Shown: positions 1 through 12,260 of the stretch, piece after piece
How the letters are laid out: each line of letters starts with the position of its first letter
Position numbering within the stretch: the first letter of the stretch is position 1
Origin: Aureobasidium sp. EXF-3400
Lineage: Eukaryota > Ascomycota > Dothideomycetes > Dothideales > Saccotheciaceae
Length of the DNA: 64,000 bases
Assembly (NCBI GenBank): GCA_024195585.1
Contig: SWBL01000069.1
Location: forward strand, 62,001-126,000
Reading direction: 5' to 3'
Program-made: the position numbers and the translations under genes
The notes under the pieces: model-generated
Database searches by the model: none
What the model was told of the DNA's origin: nothing
What the model saw: the letters and a program-made list of their open reading frames with translations, nothing else

Positions 1-1157
1 GCGCGAGCTGGATTTAGGAGAGACGATATAGAAGGGTAGGCGGGGCCGACCAGCGAGGAAGAAGGCGTGCCCTGGGCTGCAGCTTTGCGACGCTCTGTTG
101 TAAAATCCAACATGACGCTGTCCAACGGGCAAGTAGCCGCCTCTAGATTGCGAGGTAGACGCACATGCACCGGCATATCAGCCGTTGGGGTGGGCATGAG
201 ATCGCGTACTGATGGTGACTGCGGAAGCACTTTGCGATCCTCAGCCAGAAAATTGCCGAAACCCTGGTTGGGCATTTCTGGTACGAGTTGATGTTGTGGT
301 AGGGGAGCAGGAGCGAGTGTAGGCTGGAAGTGCTGGTGCGGAGAGAAACGTTGTTGTTGCTGGGGCTGCTGTTGTTGCTGTTGTTGCAGTTGGGCGGCTT
401 GAGCGGCTTGAGCATACTGTCTGGCAGCACTGGCCGGAGACTGGTTCGGACGAGGCGGTTGAGGCTGCTGGGTGGGTTGGATATTGCGAAGATCGGGATG
501 GAGGTGGTGTTGAGCAAAGGGGGGCTGGTCGTAAAGATTGGGAGGTTGTGAGGGATACATGAGAGCCTGAGGAGGCGGTGCAGGAGCTTGTTGTGGGTGA
601 TGTTGGGGCATTGGCAAAGGACTCTGTTGGGCGGTAGCAGCAGCAAGGTCTAGGTGGTTTTGTCAGCTTGCGGCAGACTAGTGGGGGACGACAGAGCTAC
701 TGCTACCATTCAGACCCTGTGAGGCAGCGACGGGCTGCAGCAACGAGAAGATGGTCTGCATGCGGCGTTTGAGGTCGTCGTTCTCAGCCTGGACCTGTTC
801 GCGTTGGCGAAGGGCATTCTGCAGCTCCTGGAAAGGTTGTTGGCTCTCGAGTTCCTTGATGCGACGTTCCAGCGTCTCGATCTGGTTGCGGGTGCGTTCG
901 CGGATGGCGCGCTGGGCCTCGCGGTCGTTGGCTCTTTTCTTTGCCAGCTGCTCCGGGGTCAGGTTGGCGACACCGCGCGAAGAGGTGCCATCGGCCTTGC
1001 GTTTCCTACCATTGGTGACGGCGGGGTATGCTCCCGGCGGAGCAGATGCGTCGGGGGTCGAGTGCGACATGGGGGTGCCATTGGCGGGTGGGATTGACAT
1101 GGTGCCGTCACGCTGCGGCGTGCCGTAGCCCGATGAGCCATTCGTCGTCGCCATCAT
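1..1157 (-). CDS. bZIP transcription factor, 3' end beyond the window
   Basis: Two exons are visible: 1157-701 and 649 to the left edge, with a phase-1 intron at 650-700. A donor 6 nt upstream, giving 650-706, also keeps the frame. At least 368 residues are present. A basic region (KKRANDREAQRAIRERT) at roughly residues 75-90 is followed by leucine-zipper heptads to about residue 135. Exon 2 starts with Pro/Gln-rich sequence including a polyglutamine run and ends with a GTPSSSLVGPAYPSISSLL stretch, which I associate with fungal bZIP proteins carrying the DUF3425 type of C-terminus. That domain would lie off the window. It is a nuclear DNA-binding regulator with unknown targets. The start is taken at 1157 (MMATTNG). 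The frame stays open to an upstream ATG at 1439, but that extension is not bZIP-like in composition. Confidence 0.85.
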
Positions 1158-4100
1158 GGGCAAAATCTTGTGTTGCGCTGGTGAGCAGGTGATGGGCGAG
1201 TCATGCAGGACGTGATGTAGGGTTGATGCACGGTCGGTGGGCGCTGTCGGGCACGTCGCGGATCTGGCGAGTGCGTGCTGAACCAAGAGGCAGCCACGTG
1301 AGGGGTGGACAAGAGTGCAGACACAAGGCGAGCTGGCGTGGGATTGGGCGCGACGCGAGTGAAAAAAATGGGCGAAGGGAGAGGGAGGACTTTGAGGATA
1401 ACAGAATAGAGACAAAAGAGCATCGGGCTTCTTGGTCAAAGTCTAAGTTGGTGACGAGTCAGGGCGTCGAATCATGCGCCCGCCGTCTCATGCCTCCCAA
1501 GATTCGCACTGTCGTGCTTGGCAACTTCTCCGTTGGCCTGCGCTGAGCCCCGTCGACAAGACATGCAGTGGCCATCCTCGAACTCGTCGGCCTGTGCTCT
1601 ACAATATGCCCATAACAGCTGTGCAGATCGTAGCCGTAGATCGTGTTTCTGATCCGACTGATATGCACTGTCTGCCGCCAATTGTCCCTTGATGCCAGCT
1701 TAACTCACAACCCTATCCTGCTAAGGTTACGACTCAGTCGCATCTTATTCCCCTAGACGAGCTACCTTATTTCCTCCTGCCTCTGCTCGTGCTCTGCTCC
1801 CTGCCAGACGCCGAAGTCGCTGTCAACCCAAATTCAAATCTTGATCGACATGGCGCTCGGTTTTTGTTCCTTCGCTGTTACAAACGACGCTCCCCACACT
1901 GAGCCTCTGCCATACCTACATGACCGTTTGTTTGGCTATTGTACCGCACATGCCTGTTCACTGACCATTCAATAAATGTGCGTGGGTAATAGTCTTTCCG
2001 AGAGTCGAGATGCGTCGCATAATAATCACGGTCTTTCCACGGTTCAAACTTCGAACATCCTCAGGGAAAAGAATCACATGCCCCACCTTCACACTTGCAA
2101 CCCCACCAGATCATCAGCTCCTGGTTGCTGCGCCCATCTCTCACTGTCGGCAATACCACTCTCTCTACAGCACAACTTGCTTCTCATCATGATTCGCCAT
2201 GACCACTTCTGGCCATACCTCTGCTTGCCACTCTCGAGTCTTTGGCCATCGTTTGAAACGCTCTTTCAGGTCTTGTCTAATAACGTGTACGTCCCGTCTT
2301 CCGCTCGTACAAGCACTCTCGCCGCCCGGCATTCCTGAGACTCCACAACGGCATTCTCGTTCCCCCTGATGCCGCTACCTACGCCGCTTGTCCCATTGCT
2401 ACACTAGTCAACCCTTCGTCCCCGATGAGTCCCCTTGCTAGGATTCGTCCGTTACCCAACATGATTCATAGCCATGCTCTTATACATGGCTGACACTTGT
2501 AGTCCGTCGCTTCTTTTTACCTATCTGTTCTTACTCCGTCGCTCGTATACAGAAAGCTCGTTTTCTAGCCGAGCGTGCTGCACTTGGTTGACAGCCAAGT
2601 GCCAATCTGCTTTGCCGTTCACCCTGCAGATAGACTCTGTCCGGATGTGTGTCTACAAACATCCATCGTTTGATCCTTCCGGGATCCTCAGAGTTCGACA
2701 GTTGAGTCATGTCCGCAAGATTCAGCCATGACTCGAGCTGTACCTCTAGTCTACGACAGTAATCAATCCTGCCTCGGCTATGAATGGCGTGCTGTATAGC
2801 TGTTTTCAGTACTTGTATGGCCATACCATGGGTGCTATGCATACTTTTGAGTCAGCACTACGATACTTGACTCGTCCAAACAGATCTCAGCCACGTGTGT
2901 TAAAACATTCTCAACGAACCACGGTTTCACTCCGCTATGGATGTTTGCCACATCTCAAGGATGAAGACGATGGGATCACTAGTTGTCGATCCAGGAAGCT
3001 ACTGCATGCAGCTTATGGGAAACCGTCAAATACTTGCATGCGTACCAGACGCTCCCGATGGGATGTGACGTGCTACCTCGTTGCTATCACTTTTGAAGGC
3101 AAACTGTTAGACTGTGCCTTCCGATAAGGATGCAGAGAGGGCGCCAGATCCGATGGTCAGATCGAGCCTCTCCCGTGGGACTTTTTAAGGATTACAGCAA
3201 ATCGGAGGCATCACCAAGGTCGACATGAAGGTTAGTCTAACCACCGGATGTGCCACCACCCTGTATCTCTATGCCACTCAGAAGTGAGGGTCGCCTGGAT
3301 CACTTTCTTTGGCAACTATCTGGAGAAAGTTGATGTTCTCCTTTCGTCCGCTTCTGCCGCGGTTACTACCTACTGGAACGTTCGCTTCCAACAACATCAA
3401 TCTCCTGGCCCATTGAACGACACATCAGATGGCTGACGCTCGCTTCTTCTGACGACAGACTGCACTCCAGAAAACAATTGCTGCATTTCTATGTTCGTGG
3501 AGCCAATCGAGACAACAAGAGCCCTTGCTCATGAGCCCGTCGTCTCCACGACTAAAATTTGCATGCTTCATCGCTATTACTCCCGAAAGGGAAAGTTCCG
3601 ACATTAGCCTTTCTGACGTCTGCGACGCCCCTTTGTACGTACGAAGCATGGATGTCCTAAGTTACCTTACAATAATAGCAGCAACAAATAATACCGTTAC
3701 CTGATCATTGGACACGCACAAGCTCTAGATCAGATCTCTTCAAGTGTCTTAAGTCACGCCTCACTTCGCCAACCGATAGTTGCCGCTGTTAGCCACTGCT
3801 TATAGCGAAGTTCACACGCAGACGTGCCAAAAATCTGTTTCTAGCCCTTCAACGATGCTTTCGGAACCTTATCTGCGCTTACACGGAACATCAAGGAGAA
3901 CATTCACCAACGTCAGAGACTCGTTTCTCACCGACATATTGGTTAACACTGATGTGTCCTCCTCAGTGGGGTTCCCCTGGTTTGTCTAAAACTAGATCGT
4001 GAACAAATATGCCTACTGAGTCATGGCTCAAAAAAACGTCTTGCTCCTATTTGATATGCATCAGCATGTTTTGTGCCTTGCGACGCACGGCTAGACCTTG

Positions 4101-5934
4101 CAGGCCCGGTGCATTCGAGCCGAATTAACTCATCACTAAACTGTAATGTGTCTTTACATACATGGAAGGAACAACCGGATGCTTGTCAGTGGCTCAAGAA
4201 CAAACTTGCTTCGAGTCAACAGCACCTCAATGCGCGAAAGAGCAGCTCGCACTATGTTCAACAGAACATGGCCGAGTTTGACTCTCTTGTGTGGTTGAAC
4301 AACCTCTACTGACGACTATCCCCCAGTCTCTTTCTTCAACAAGCATGTCGGGTATTGACCAAATAAGTTTCCACTCAGCTTTTGGTGCCATCGATCGATG
4401 AGCAGTGCAGTCGCTTCGAACAGAACCTCTGCAATTTCCTTGATACTGACTGTAGCTATTCCTGCAACTTTCTTACCGCCTGTGCTGCTGGACCTGTTTC
4501 TCAGATGCTGGTCAGTGAATAAAAAAAACTTGTCCACACCCCGCAAGTGAGAAACATGCAATTAGACCTGGCCGCAAACTGACCGTAAACTGACCGTAAC
4601 TAACAGTCATATCTGCAGCACTCTCTACAAGCTAATGTATGAGATGTGTCGACGTCTGAATACTCGCCCATACTCGCCCGATTCTCTGTACAAGGCACGA
4701 GATATGCCTTTCAGGAAAAGCGACCTGCTCCATGAAATTGCATCATTCTAATGTGAATTCTCGAAACTTTTGAACTGTCGCAAACGGGATTTTCCATCAT
4801 CTTACAACGTTCCGAAGCATAGCGTGCAAGTGGTCTACTAAGAAGTTAACCCGTGCCTCTCCTTACTCGTTGCGTTCGCTGTTTATGTCTCCATTGCACC
4901 GGTAGTCTGGGTCGTGCTTGCTGCCAAAGATTTAGTTGCCGTCCCCACGTCAAACCCGCTGCTTTTGCACGTGGCATACATGAGTCTTTGGGCACTAGCT
5001 CGTAGGACCGAGCGTGGAAGTTTCTGCGTCAGCTTCCAGAAGCAACGATGTCGGACAGGTCGGCCGCGACTGGCGAGGGCAGGACCCTGTCCCTCACAAT
5101 CCAGACACCTGCCTTGCCGAGGACGTCCGCTCGCTCCACAAGCGACCGTCACTCCTTGAGAATCTCGTATCGTACAAGGATAATAATTCAGAAAGCCACA
5201 ATCCTGTGAAGTACCTGAATAATGCGAACGCGCGTGCATAGGTATAAACTTCAAAATCTACCGGAGAAGATTATCAAATGCCGCAACTGACAACGAACTT
5301 TATATAGCCCAAACTTTAGATGATCGCACACCCTTGAAAGAGAACCGTGCCAAATTCACTCTACAGGCAACTTACCAAAGAACTAAACATAGAGCTTCGC
5401 AGATTGTTTCCTTTTTCGTGTTTCGTATATCGCGTTGCAATGAAAACAAAAACTGCGACTACATGGTCATCCCGACTCGTACTCCGAGAAACTTTTAGTC
5501 CGGCCCCAACAATACATAGATATAGATGCATACAACTTAGCGATACATACCCCATACAATCTCCAGACTTGCTACATACTCAGCATCTCCGGACTTGCTA
5601 CATACCGAGCATCTTATATTGGGCGATTTCGCCGACCGAGTCTGTCAAAGTGTGCAATAGGTCAGCCGGTAGAGCTTGTAGTCTTCACCGATGACAAAGT
5701 CTTCATGCCCTAACGATATCTCGTTTTAACCTGACTATCCCTGACGACAAGGCCGAACTCAATACAACGATATCGGAGACAGGAGTAAAAGATAGCATGT
5801 TTGGGAGATGAGCCCGATTTCACCAATTCTCACCAAGACGCAAAGCCACGATCATTGAGCTATATATACTAACCGAGCCCAGCATCTTCCATCGTCAACA
5901 GCCAGTTCACTCAGTAAACTTGATCATCAGACCT
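1158..5934. other. 4.8 kb gene-poor intergenic stretch
   Basis: Short open frames occur on both strands, but none has a recognisable domain, biased composition or credible splice continuation. The part next to 1158 is the promoter and leader of the bZIP gene. Small direct repeats are present: an 11-bp unit twice at 4576-4597 and a 26-bp unit twice at 5559-5610. The sequence is neither strongly AT-rich nor visibly RIP-degraded. An unspliced non-coding transcript cannot be excluded. Confidence 0.5.
5559..5610. repeat. Direct tandem duplication, 26 bp x 2
   Basis: Two adjacent 26-bp copies beginning ATCTCC share the core GACTTGCTACATAC and differ at three positions. They lie about 325 bp upstream of the tRNA gene. 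No function is evident; a simple local duplication is the likely explanation. Confidence 0.8.
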
Positions 5935-6024
5935 GCCGGGGTAGCTCAATCGGTAGAGCGTGTGGCTCTTATCATTAGAGAAAGTACAACCTCAAGGTCG
6001 CGGGTTCGAGCCCCGCCTTCGGCT
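5935..6024 (+). tRNA. tRNA-Lys(CTT) with a 17-nt intron
   Basis: The acceptor stem GCCGGGG (5935-5941) pairs with CTTCGGC (6017-6023) using two G-T wobbles. The D arm is GCTC/GAGC. The T arm GCGGG/CCCGC encloses TTCGAGC. The anticodon CTT is at 5968-5970, followed by A37. A 17-nt intron (5972-5988) sits at the canonical position between bases 37 and 38. The anticodon stem TGTGG/CCTCA has one T-T mismatch in its middle pair, which is unusual for a functional tRNA. The A box (about 5942-5953) and B box (about 6003-6013) look intact, and a T6 run follows at 6048. It decodes AAG codons. I read it as functional, but the mismatch leaves some doubt. Confidence 0.85.
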
Positions 6025-6047
6025 ATTCCTACAAACAGTTGACTCTC

Positions 6048-6053
6048 TTTTTT
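6048..6053 (+). terminator. RNA polymerase III T-run terminator of tRNA-Lys
   Basis: A run of six T on the coding strand lies 24 nt past the tRNA 3' end, followed after GC by four more T. This is the usual Pol III stop signal. Confidence 0.6.
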
Positions 6054-8437
6054 GCTTTTGTTTGCCTTGTCTACGTTGCGAAAAGCAACACCAAGTGTGG
6101 TGTGGTGTTGAATCTTGTAGTCTTTTTTTCTCACTTTTTTTTTTTGGTGGTGGAGCCTGGCTTGGCGGTCAGGGTCTGTGTTTGGAATGAGAACCAATCT
6201 TTTTGTTTCTTTCTTTCTTTTTTCTTCTAATTCAAGAAAAGGATATCTAGTATATCCCGACTGTAAACAGGCAATGCGAAAGTCATCCTTGGGAACATTG
6301 CAGCCTTTAGCAGTCGACACAATAATGCAACGTTCATTTCACAGCCAAAGTCAAGAACAGACACAGCAAGCTTGTTCCTCTTGAGAAAAGGCAAGAGTAC
6401 ACGAGAACGAGAATCTCGAAAAGGCGGGAAGAAATCCTGCGCTCTCGAGTCTCGACCGCTACCAGAGAGGCCAAGCAAAGAGTCCAAGAAATACCCAAGG
6501 CCATGGACTAACAGTATAGGAACGGCCAAGTCGATGGAATAGAGCAAAGACTGTCACTGCTTACAAAAACCGAGAGAGCAACTCAGAGTCCAAAGTTTAA
6601 GCTATTAGGCGAAGAAGAAGAGATGGTATGCTAGGTCATAACGACTTAGGGATATCCACGAAGCATCTTTGATAAAATGGTCATCAAGATGGCAAGTGCA
6701 TTGTATGTCTACACCGCTTCTACCCAAAGACCAGACGGAGGTTTAAAGCTCCTACTAAAGCATATGCCCTATGTTTGTTTGAATCATGGAAGAAGTCCCT
6801 TTACTCCTAGCTAAATCCTTCCCAACAGACCTGCTCCAGTGAACCCGCTCAGAAATCTAAAGACCTATATCTCACAAACAAAGCCCTATAGCGGTGAATG
6901 ACTGATTCATTAGGAAGACATTTGTCAACAAGTTTGAGGCCCCATAATGCTGGAAAAGATGATGACATGTCAGTGAAGGGAAAGTGAAGACCGTGAGGGA
7001 AAGTGAAGACCGTGAGGGAAAGTGAAGGCCGTGAGGGAAAGTGAAGACCGACACGTGGAAGAGTCGAGACCCGATGCCGGAAAAAAAAAAGAAAAAGGCA
7101 TGACATAGACGCAAGAGGCAGTGAATGGCGTAATGACCACAGACACCCAAGCATTCGGTCTTTTGAGACGAAAGAGAGTCATGGAGAGAAAACGGTTAGG
7201 TTTTGGATAATCGTACCATCGGCTTTCTTGTACACTTCGGAGTTGCTCGGAGAATAGCCCTTCAGTCGAGTCAAACACACCCGGACCGACACTCCGGTTT
7301 GGTCGCGTGAGGGCTGCTGGCCATGAGATGCAACTTGATACGCCGAGTCTTCAGGAGACTGGACTGTTATGAGAAGCGGAGCCAAGAGCTGAAGCCATCA
7401 CACGGCTCTGCCACGATCATGTTCACGCTTATGACAGTCCGTCTGAACTGTCACTGACTTACTGGACATTTTGACCTGTCTGGCCCATCGAGGCAGGGAC
7501 TGACTCAAGCAAATACCAGATGCAGCTGTGATGTGCAGCCTGGCCGTTATTTTCAGCCCACGGTAGAGGAGGCGTTGGTATGGTGCCATCTGTAAGTTGG
7601 AGGATGAGACCTCAATGCAGTAGGGTTGCTCAAGCATGTTGGGAAACAACGAGTCAGAAAGCTAGAGTAGTAACTTCGGAGGTGGTGCCTTTTCGACTGC
7701 TCTTACGAAGCAAGCCAGCGTTGTGGAGATATTGGCCGATCAAACAGAAAGAAGAAGGAACAAGATGGCAGGGGCTCGGAACTCGGCATCTAATTAATGA
7801 CGAATCAGCAGCAACGGAAGGAACGCGCAATTGAAAGAGAAAGCATCACCATCTGAACGATCGTGGTAGGAATGATGTCGCGAAAAACAAGAGTTGTATT
7901 GAGTAAAGCAAGAATAAAGGAGGTAAAACTAGCAGATCCTCGACGGTCAACACCAAATCTCTGATCAGCATGAAACATCCTCCTCCATTCTCAAGAGAAG
8001 GAAAAGTGAATAGTCGATGTTGGGTAGATACACCACGCTGCTCTCAGCGACGACCCAAAGCCTACAGGTAAAGAGACTTTACTGAACGGAGACTGAGCAG
8101 CAAGCAAGACGCACAGGAAGCGCCTCCATTTCTATTTGGCAAGCAGCAAGTGGGATTTACTGCTTTTTGTTGTGCCCAAAGGATGGACATTGTGGTCACA
8201 CGTGCAGAGCGATTTCTCAACCGCATGTCGGAACAAGCCCTCGGATTGGTGACTTGCCGAATTCCTGAATGTCCTTCCTGGACCAAACATTCGCAGCTCG
8301 TCCAGCAGGGTACGGCAGGGAGCAACACTGGTGTCGGCCATGATTTGGTCGAACAGCAAGCGAGCGAGACGTGAAGATAGGCATGGCTCTTTCTGAAGAA
8401 AGAAGAAGTGTCCATGAGATGATCATCCTTGCCTCAA
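6054..8437. other. 2.4 kb intergenic stretch with a minisatellite
   Basis: T-rich and pyrimidine tracts occur at 6120-6240 and a 19-bp tandem repeat at 6975-7051. Open frames here are short and compositionally ordinary, and no domain or conserved splice pattern was found. The part next to 8438 should hold the UPF1 3' UTR. Confidence 0.5.
6975..7051. repeat. 19-bp minisatellite, 4 copies
   Basis: Four near-identical copies of GAGGGAAAGTGAAGACCGT lie head to tail (6975, 6995, 7014, 7033). The first has one extra base and the third has an A-to-G change. The array is followed by an A-run at 7081. It is likely non-coding slippage or recombination product. Confidence 0.9.
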
Positions 8438-11400
8438 TCAATCGTATCCTCCAAGACCGACCTGGCTGGCGAAAGCGGTGCTAACGCTGCGCACGTCGTC
8501 ATCATCAAGTCTGCTGGTGCCACGAAGACCGACAGAAGGTTGCATGGTACCGCCCTCAACATAACGCTTGAGACGGTCGGATTGAGACAAGCTAGCCTGC
8601 TTGCCAATGTCGTTGATGCTCAAGCCAGCAAGGCTGACACCGCCTTGTCCGACTCCGGCTCCGTTCTTGCCAGGCACACCGTTGGTGGTAGTGGTGATAT
8701 CTGTGATCTCGCTAGCAGCAACACTTTCGCCGGCAACACTTTCGGCAACATTGTCCTTCTTCATAGGTGCCGATGGTCCATTACGTCCAGGAAGAGAAGG
8801 CCAAGCCTCGGTGAAGTTCTTGAACATGGGAGGGTAGTTCGATGGCAGAGTGGCGCCTCCGAGGGCCGAAGAGTGAACAGAAGAAACATCATCAGGGATG
8901 TAACCGACAACAGATCCATTGTCGTTGTAGCCATTCTTGCGACCAGTGGCACGACCATCACCATTACCACCAGAGGCGGCCATGTTGGTGGCATGCTGGT
9001 AAGCCATCTGGTAACGCTGAGGTCCACGGTAAGTGGTCTTGGGTCTGCTGAATTGGAGAAGAGACACCTGCAAGTTGGTGAGGGGACCTTCAACCAGGCA
9101 GTTACGCTCCTTGAAATGGAGAAGAAGGTAGTGCCACAGGGGATGCTTGCTGAGGACCTTGGGGTTACCCAGAACGACCAGACCGTACTTAGCACGAGTC
9201 AGAGCAACGTTCAGACGGCGAGGGTCAGAAAGGAAACCGATGCCTTGATGGTCATTGGAACGAACACAAGACAAGATGATGAAGTCCTTCTCACGACCCT
9301 GGAAAGCATCAACGGAAGCGACTTCGATCTCCTTGTAGTATTCCTTCTTGAAAGTACCAGTAGCCTGCATGGAAGAAACAACATACGAGCGTTGACCTTC
9401 GTACGGGGTGATGATACCAATGTCCTGAGGCTGAACACCAGCCTTGAAAAAGCGGGTGACAAGCTTCTCGACATTCTGAGCCTCGGTGCGGTTAAGGTAG
9501 GAGGTACCAGAGGCGGAGATTTCTTCATTGCCCAAGTTGGACCAGAACATCATGGGCGAGTCAGCGACAGGCCAAGGGAAGTCGACATCGCGGCGCAAAC
9601 GCTGGTGCATAGTGACACCATTCTGAAGGGAACCCTCATAGAACATGTTGGAGGGGAACTCGGAGAGACAAGGGTGCATACGATATTGCACCTGCAGACG
9701 GATGGGAGCACATCCGAGGATGACCAGACGTTCAAACAGGGACTGGTTGAGACCAGCCTTGGCAGCTTGCTTGTTCATGATGACGGGTCCCAGCTGCTGG
9801 TGGTCACCAACCAGGACGACCTGCTTGCATCCCAAAACCAAAGGAATCATACACTCTGGCTCAGCAGATTGAGTAGATTCATCGATAAGAACGGTGCGGA
9901 ACTTGAGCTTAGCAAGACGAGGATCACCAGCACCAACACAAGTGCAGCAGATAACGTCAGCGTTGGACAGGATTTCACGCTCAGCATTGCGAACAAGCTG
10001 CTTGTACTTCTTCTCATCCTGGCTAGACAACTCACCCAGCTCAGCCTTGAGCTGATTAAGCTTGTTGAGTTCAACGTTGGTGTCGTTCATGCGGACCTGC
10101 TCGTGGAGAGACAAAAAGCCTACTGGAGACTCGACATCTTCTCTCGACTTGGCAGTGACACGAACGGTCTTGAGGCCGGTACGGTGAATGCGTTCGCACA
10201 ATTGGTCGACAGCGACGTTAGAAGGAGCACAAACAAGGACCTGGCCACCATTGAGCTTGGCCAAATGATAGATGATGGTTGCCGAGGTGACAGTTTTACC
10301 AGTTCCAGGAGGACCTTGAATCAAGCTGAGCGGCTTCTGAAGAACGCTCTTGACAGCATTGATCTGACTGCTGTTGAGCTCGGGCAAACCGGGGACGCTG
10401 AACTTGCGCGGAAGCTGAGTCTTCATGGGAGCAGCAGCAACCTCGTGTCCGAGCAGACGATGGAAAATGTAACCAGAAACACTCATCTCGTCAATAGCGA
10501 ATGTCTTCATGGCGTGCTGCATGCGATCAAACGAAGTAGCCTTCCAGACGTAGTCGGCGCTGAAGTTGTGGGTGCACTCGGTCGGCACAGACTTGTGGTC
10601 TCCCTTCGAGCGCAACTCGATCGTGACCTCGTCAGACTGGTTGTTGGGAATCTTAATAACATATCCGACACCCTCCCAGTGTGGTCTCAATTCTCCAGTA
10701 TAGCGCAGGCGCATTTCATCTCCAACAGCCAATTTCACATCGCCCATCTCGAGCTTAGGCAGGACAAAGCTGGCGAGATGCTTGTTGTTCAGCGCAAAGT
10801 CCCAGCGTACAATCAAACCATCCTGCGATTGCGATTCCTTGAGTTTGCGATCGTAGTCGGCTTCAATCTTGACCAAAGGACCGAAGACATTTTGGTACTG
10901 GTAGGCATCGTCGTAGCGCAAGAGTACAGGAGCAGGTTCATCATCAACACCGGCACCCTTTTCGAGATCAGCAATTGTGGCCTGCTGGTTGTCCTTCCAC
11001 AGCTCTTCCAACTTCGCAATCATCTGGGGCGGCAGGTGACGAGCGCGCATCTGCTCCTGATCCGTGGGAGGACCGACGAGCCAAGGGAGGAAAGAACGGT
11101 CTTCAATCAAGGGCTGCCAGCGTGAGGTGTCCCAGTTCATGTCCTTGGACGAAGGCATGGCGGCGCATGGCTGACGGCAGAGAAGGACGACGACAGTGTC
11201 GGACTTTGCAGGGATGAAACCTAGGAGGAAGACATTCTTGGTTCCGCAGTTGTAACATTCAAGGACGGTGTCGCCAAGAGCGGAAGCAGGATGGAGTTGG
11301 ACTTCCTTGTGACGGGCGCGCACGAGATGGTTGATGATGTGGGAGGATGAGGTGTTACCACGGGCACTGCAAAACCACTTGTTGCAAGATAGACATTTGG

Positions 11401-11803
11401 CGACACTGCTCTCATTGTGGATGCCGCAGTAGCTGGCGGGATTGGTCAGTTCAATTCAAGCAGAGGGATGGTCTTGAGCGACGTACGCGCAGGCGTGTGT
11501 GGGAAGCTCGATCTCGTGTTCGTCGTCCTGGTGGTGGTGACCGTTCTGGCCATTGATCTGATGGCTGACTAGGCTGTCGGCATCATGGTCTTCATCGGGA
11601 AAGATGTCGGACTCATCGTCGTTGTCGCGAGCTCTGCGTCGGCGAGGGCGAGCCTGGGGAGGCTGGTTTAGGTTCCTGTTCTGGTATTCGCGGTCCAGGG
11701 CAGCCTCATCGGCGTCGATGGTGGATAGGTCATCGCCGGCATTAATGGCCGAGGCGGAATCGGAAATCAAATGGTTCCCGAGATGAGTAAAGGCGCCTTC
11801 CAT
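8438..11803 (-). CDS. UPF1: UPF1/NAM7 RNA helicase, nonsense-mediated mRNA decay
   Basis: Two exons, 11803-11487 and 11432-8438, flank a 54-nt intron with donor GTACGT. They give 1103 residues. An acidic/basic low-complexity N-terminus (1-95) precedes the Cys/His-rich UPF2-binding domain, which starts at HACAYCG near residue 101; the intron splits this domain right at its first cysteines. The SF1 helicase core has Walker A GPPGTGKT (about 479), DESTQ for Walker B (about 623), [20 protein letters not shown] and NVALTRAK. The last 240 residues are Gly/Ser-rich and disordered. The protein is a cytoplasmic ATP-dependent 5'-3' helicase that marks mRNAs with premature stops for decay. It diverges from IMP4. 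A frame of nearly 900 codons lies antisense to it and is treated as a shadow. Confidence 0.97.
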
Positions 11804-12260
11804 GGCGATGGGTGATTATCAGGAAGCCGAAAGACGGCAATCTTGAAATGTGCCCCGAAGCAACAGTGGCGGGGCTGTATTTGACGGCCTTGGCAACAAC
11901 TGGTACTGGTGATGTGTTCAAGAAGCTGAATGCAAGTTTGCAGAGAAGAAAGGGATGACTTGTGGGAGCATGTGAAAGAAGAAGAAGAATGAGCCAGCAA
12001 GAACGAAGCACAACGAAGTCCTGTTGGAATGTGCTCGGTCAGGAAAGCGCAATTGTCTTTTGGAAAGTGCTCGAGGGAGTGGTAGCAGGCGTCTGCGCGG
12101 CAAGAGCAGCAGGTCGCTCGTCAGAAAATCCATCCACCTCCGCAGTTTCCAGAATAAATTATTTCCACCTCCGACACGACATTTTTCTGCATTCAGCGGC
12201 CACTTTCTGTCTCACTCTTTGATTCGCACCAGTCAAAGAACAAGACAGAACCTACACAAA
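11804..12260. promoter_or_regulatory. Shared divergent promoter, UPF1 / IMP4
   Basis: These 457 bp separate the two start codons, so both promoters and leaders must fit here. Purine-rich (GAAGAAGAA) and pyrimidine stretches are present. I see no clear TATA box. Confidence 0.6.

Noticed and set aside
5655..5700. tRNA-like stretch with GTCAGCCGGTAGAGC
   Set aside because: It resembles a D arm, but no acceptor or T arm can be paired around it, so it is at most a decayed fragment or chance.
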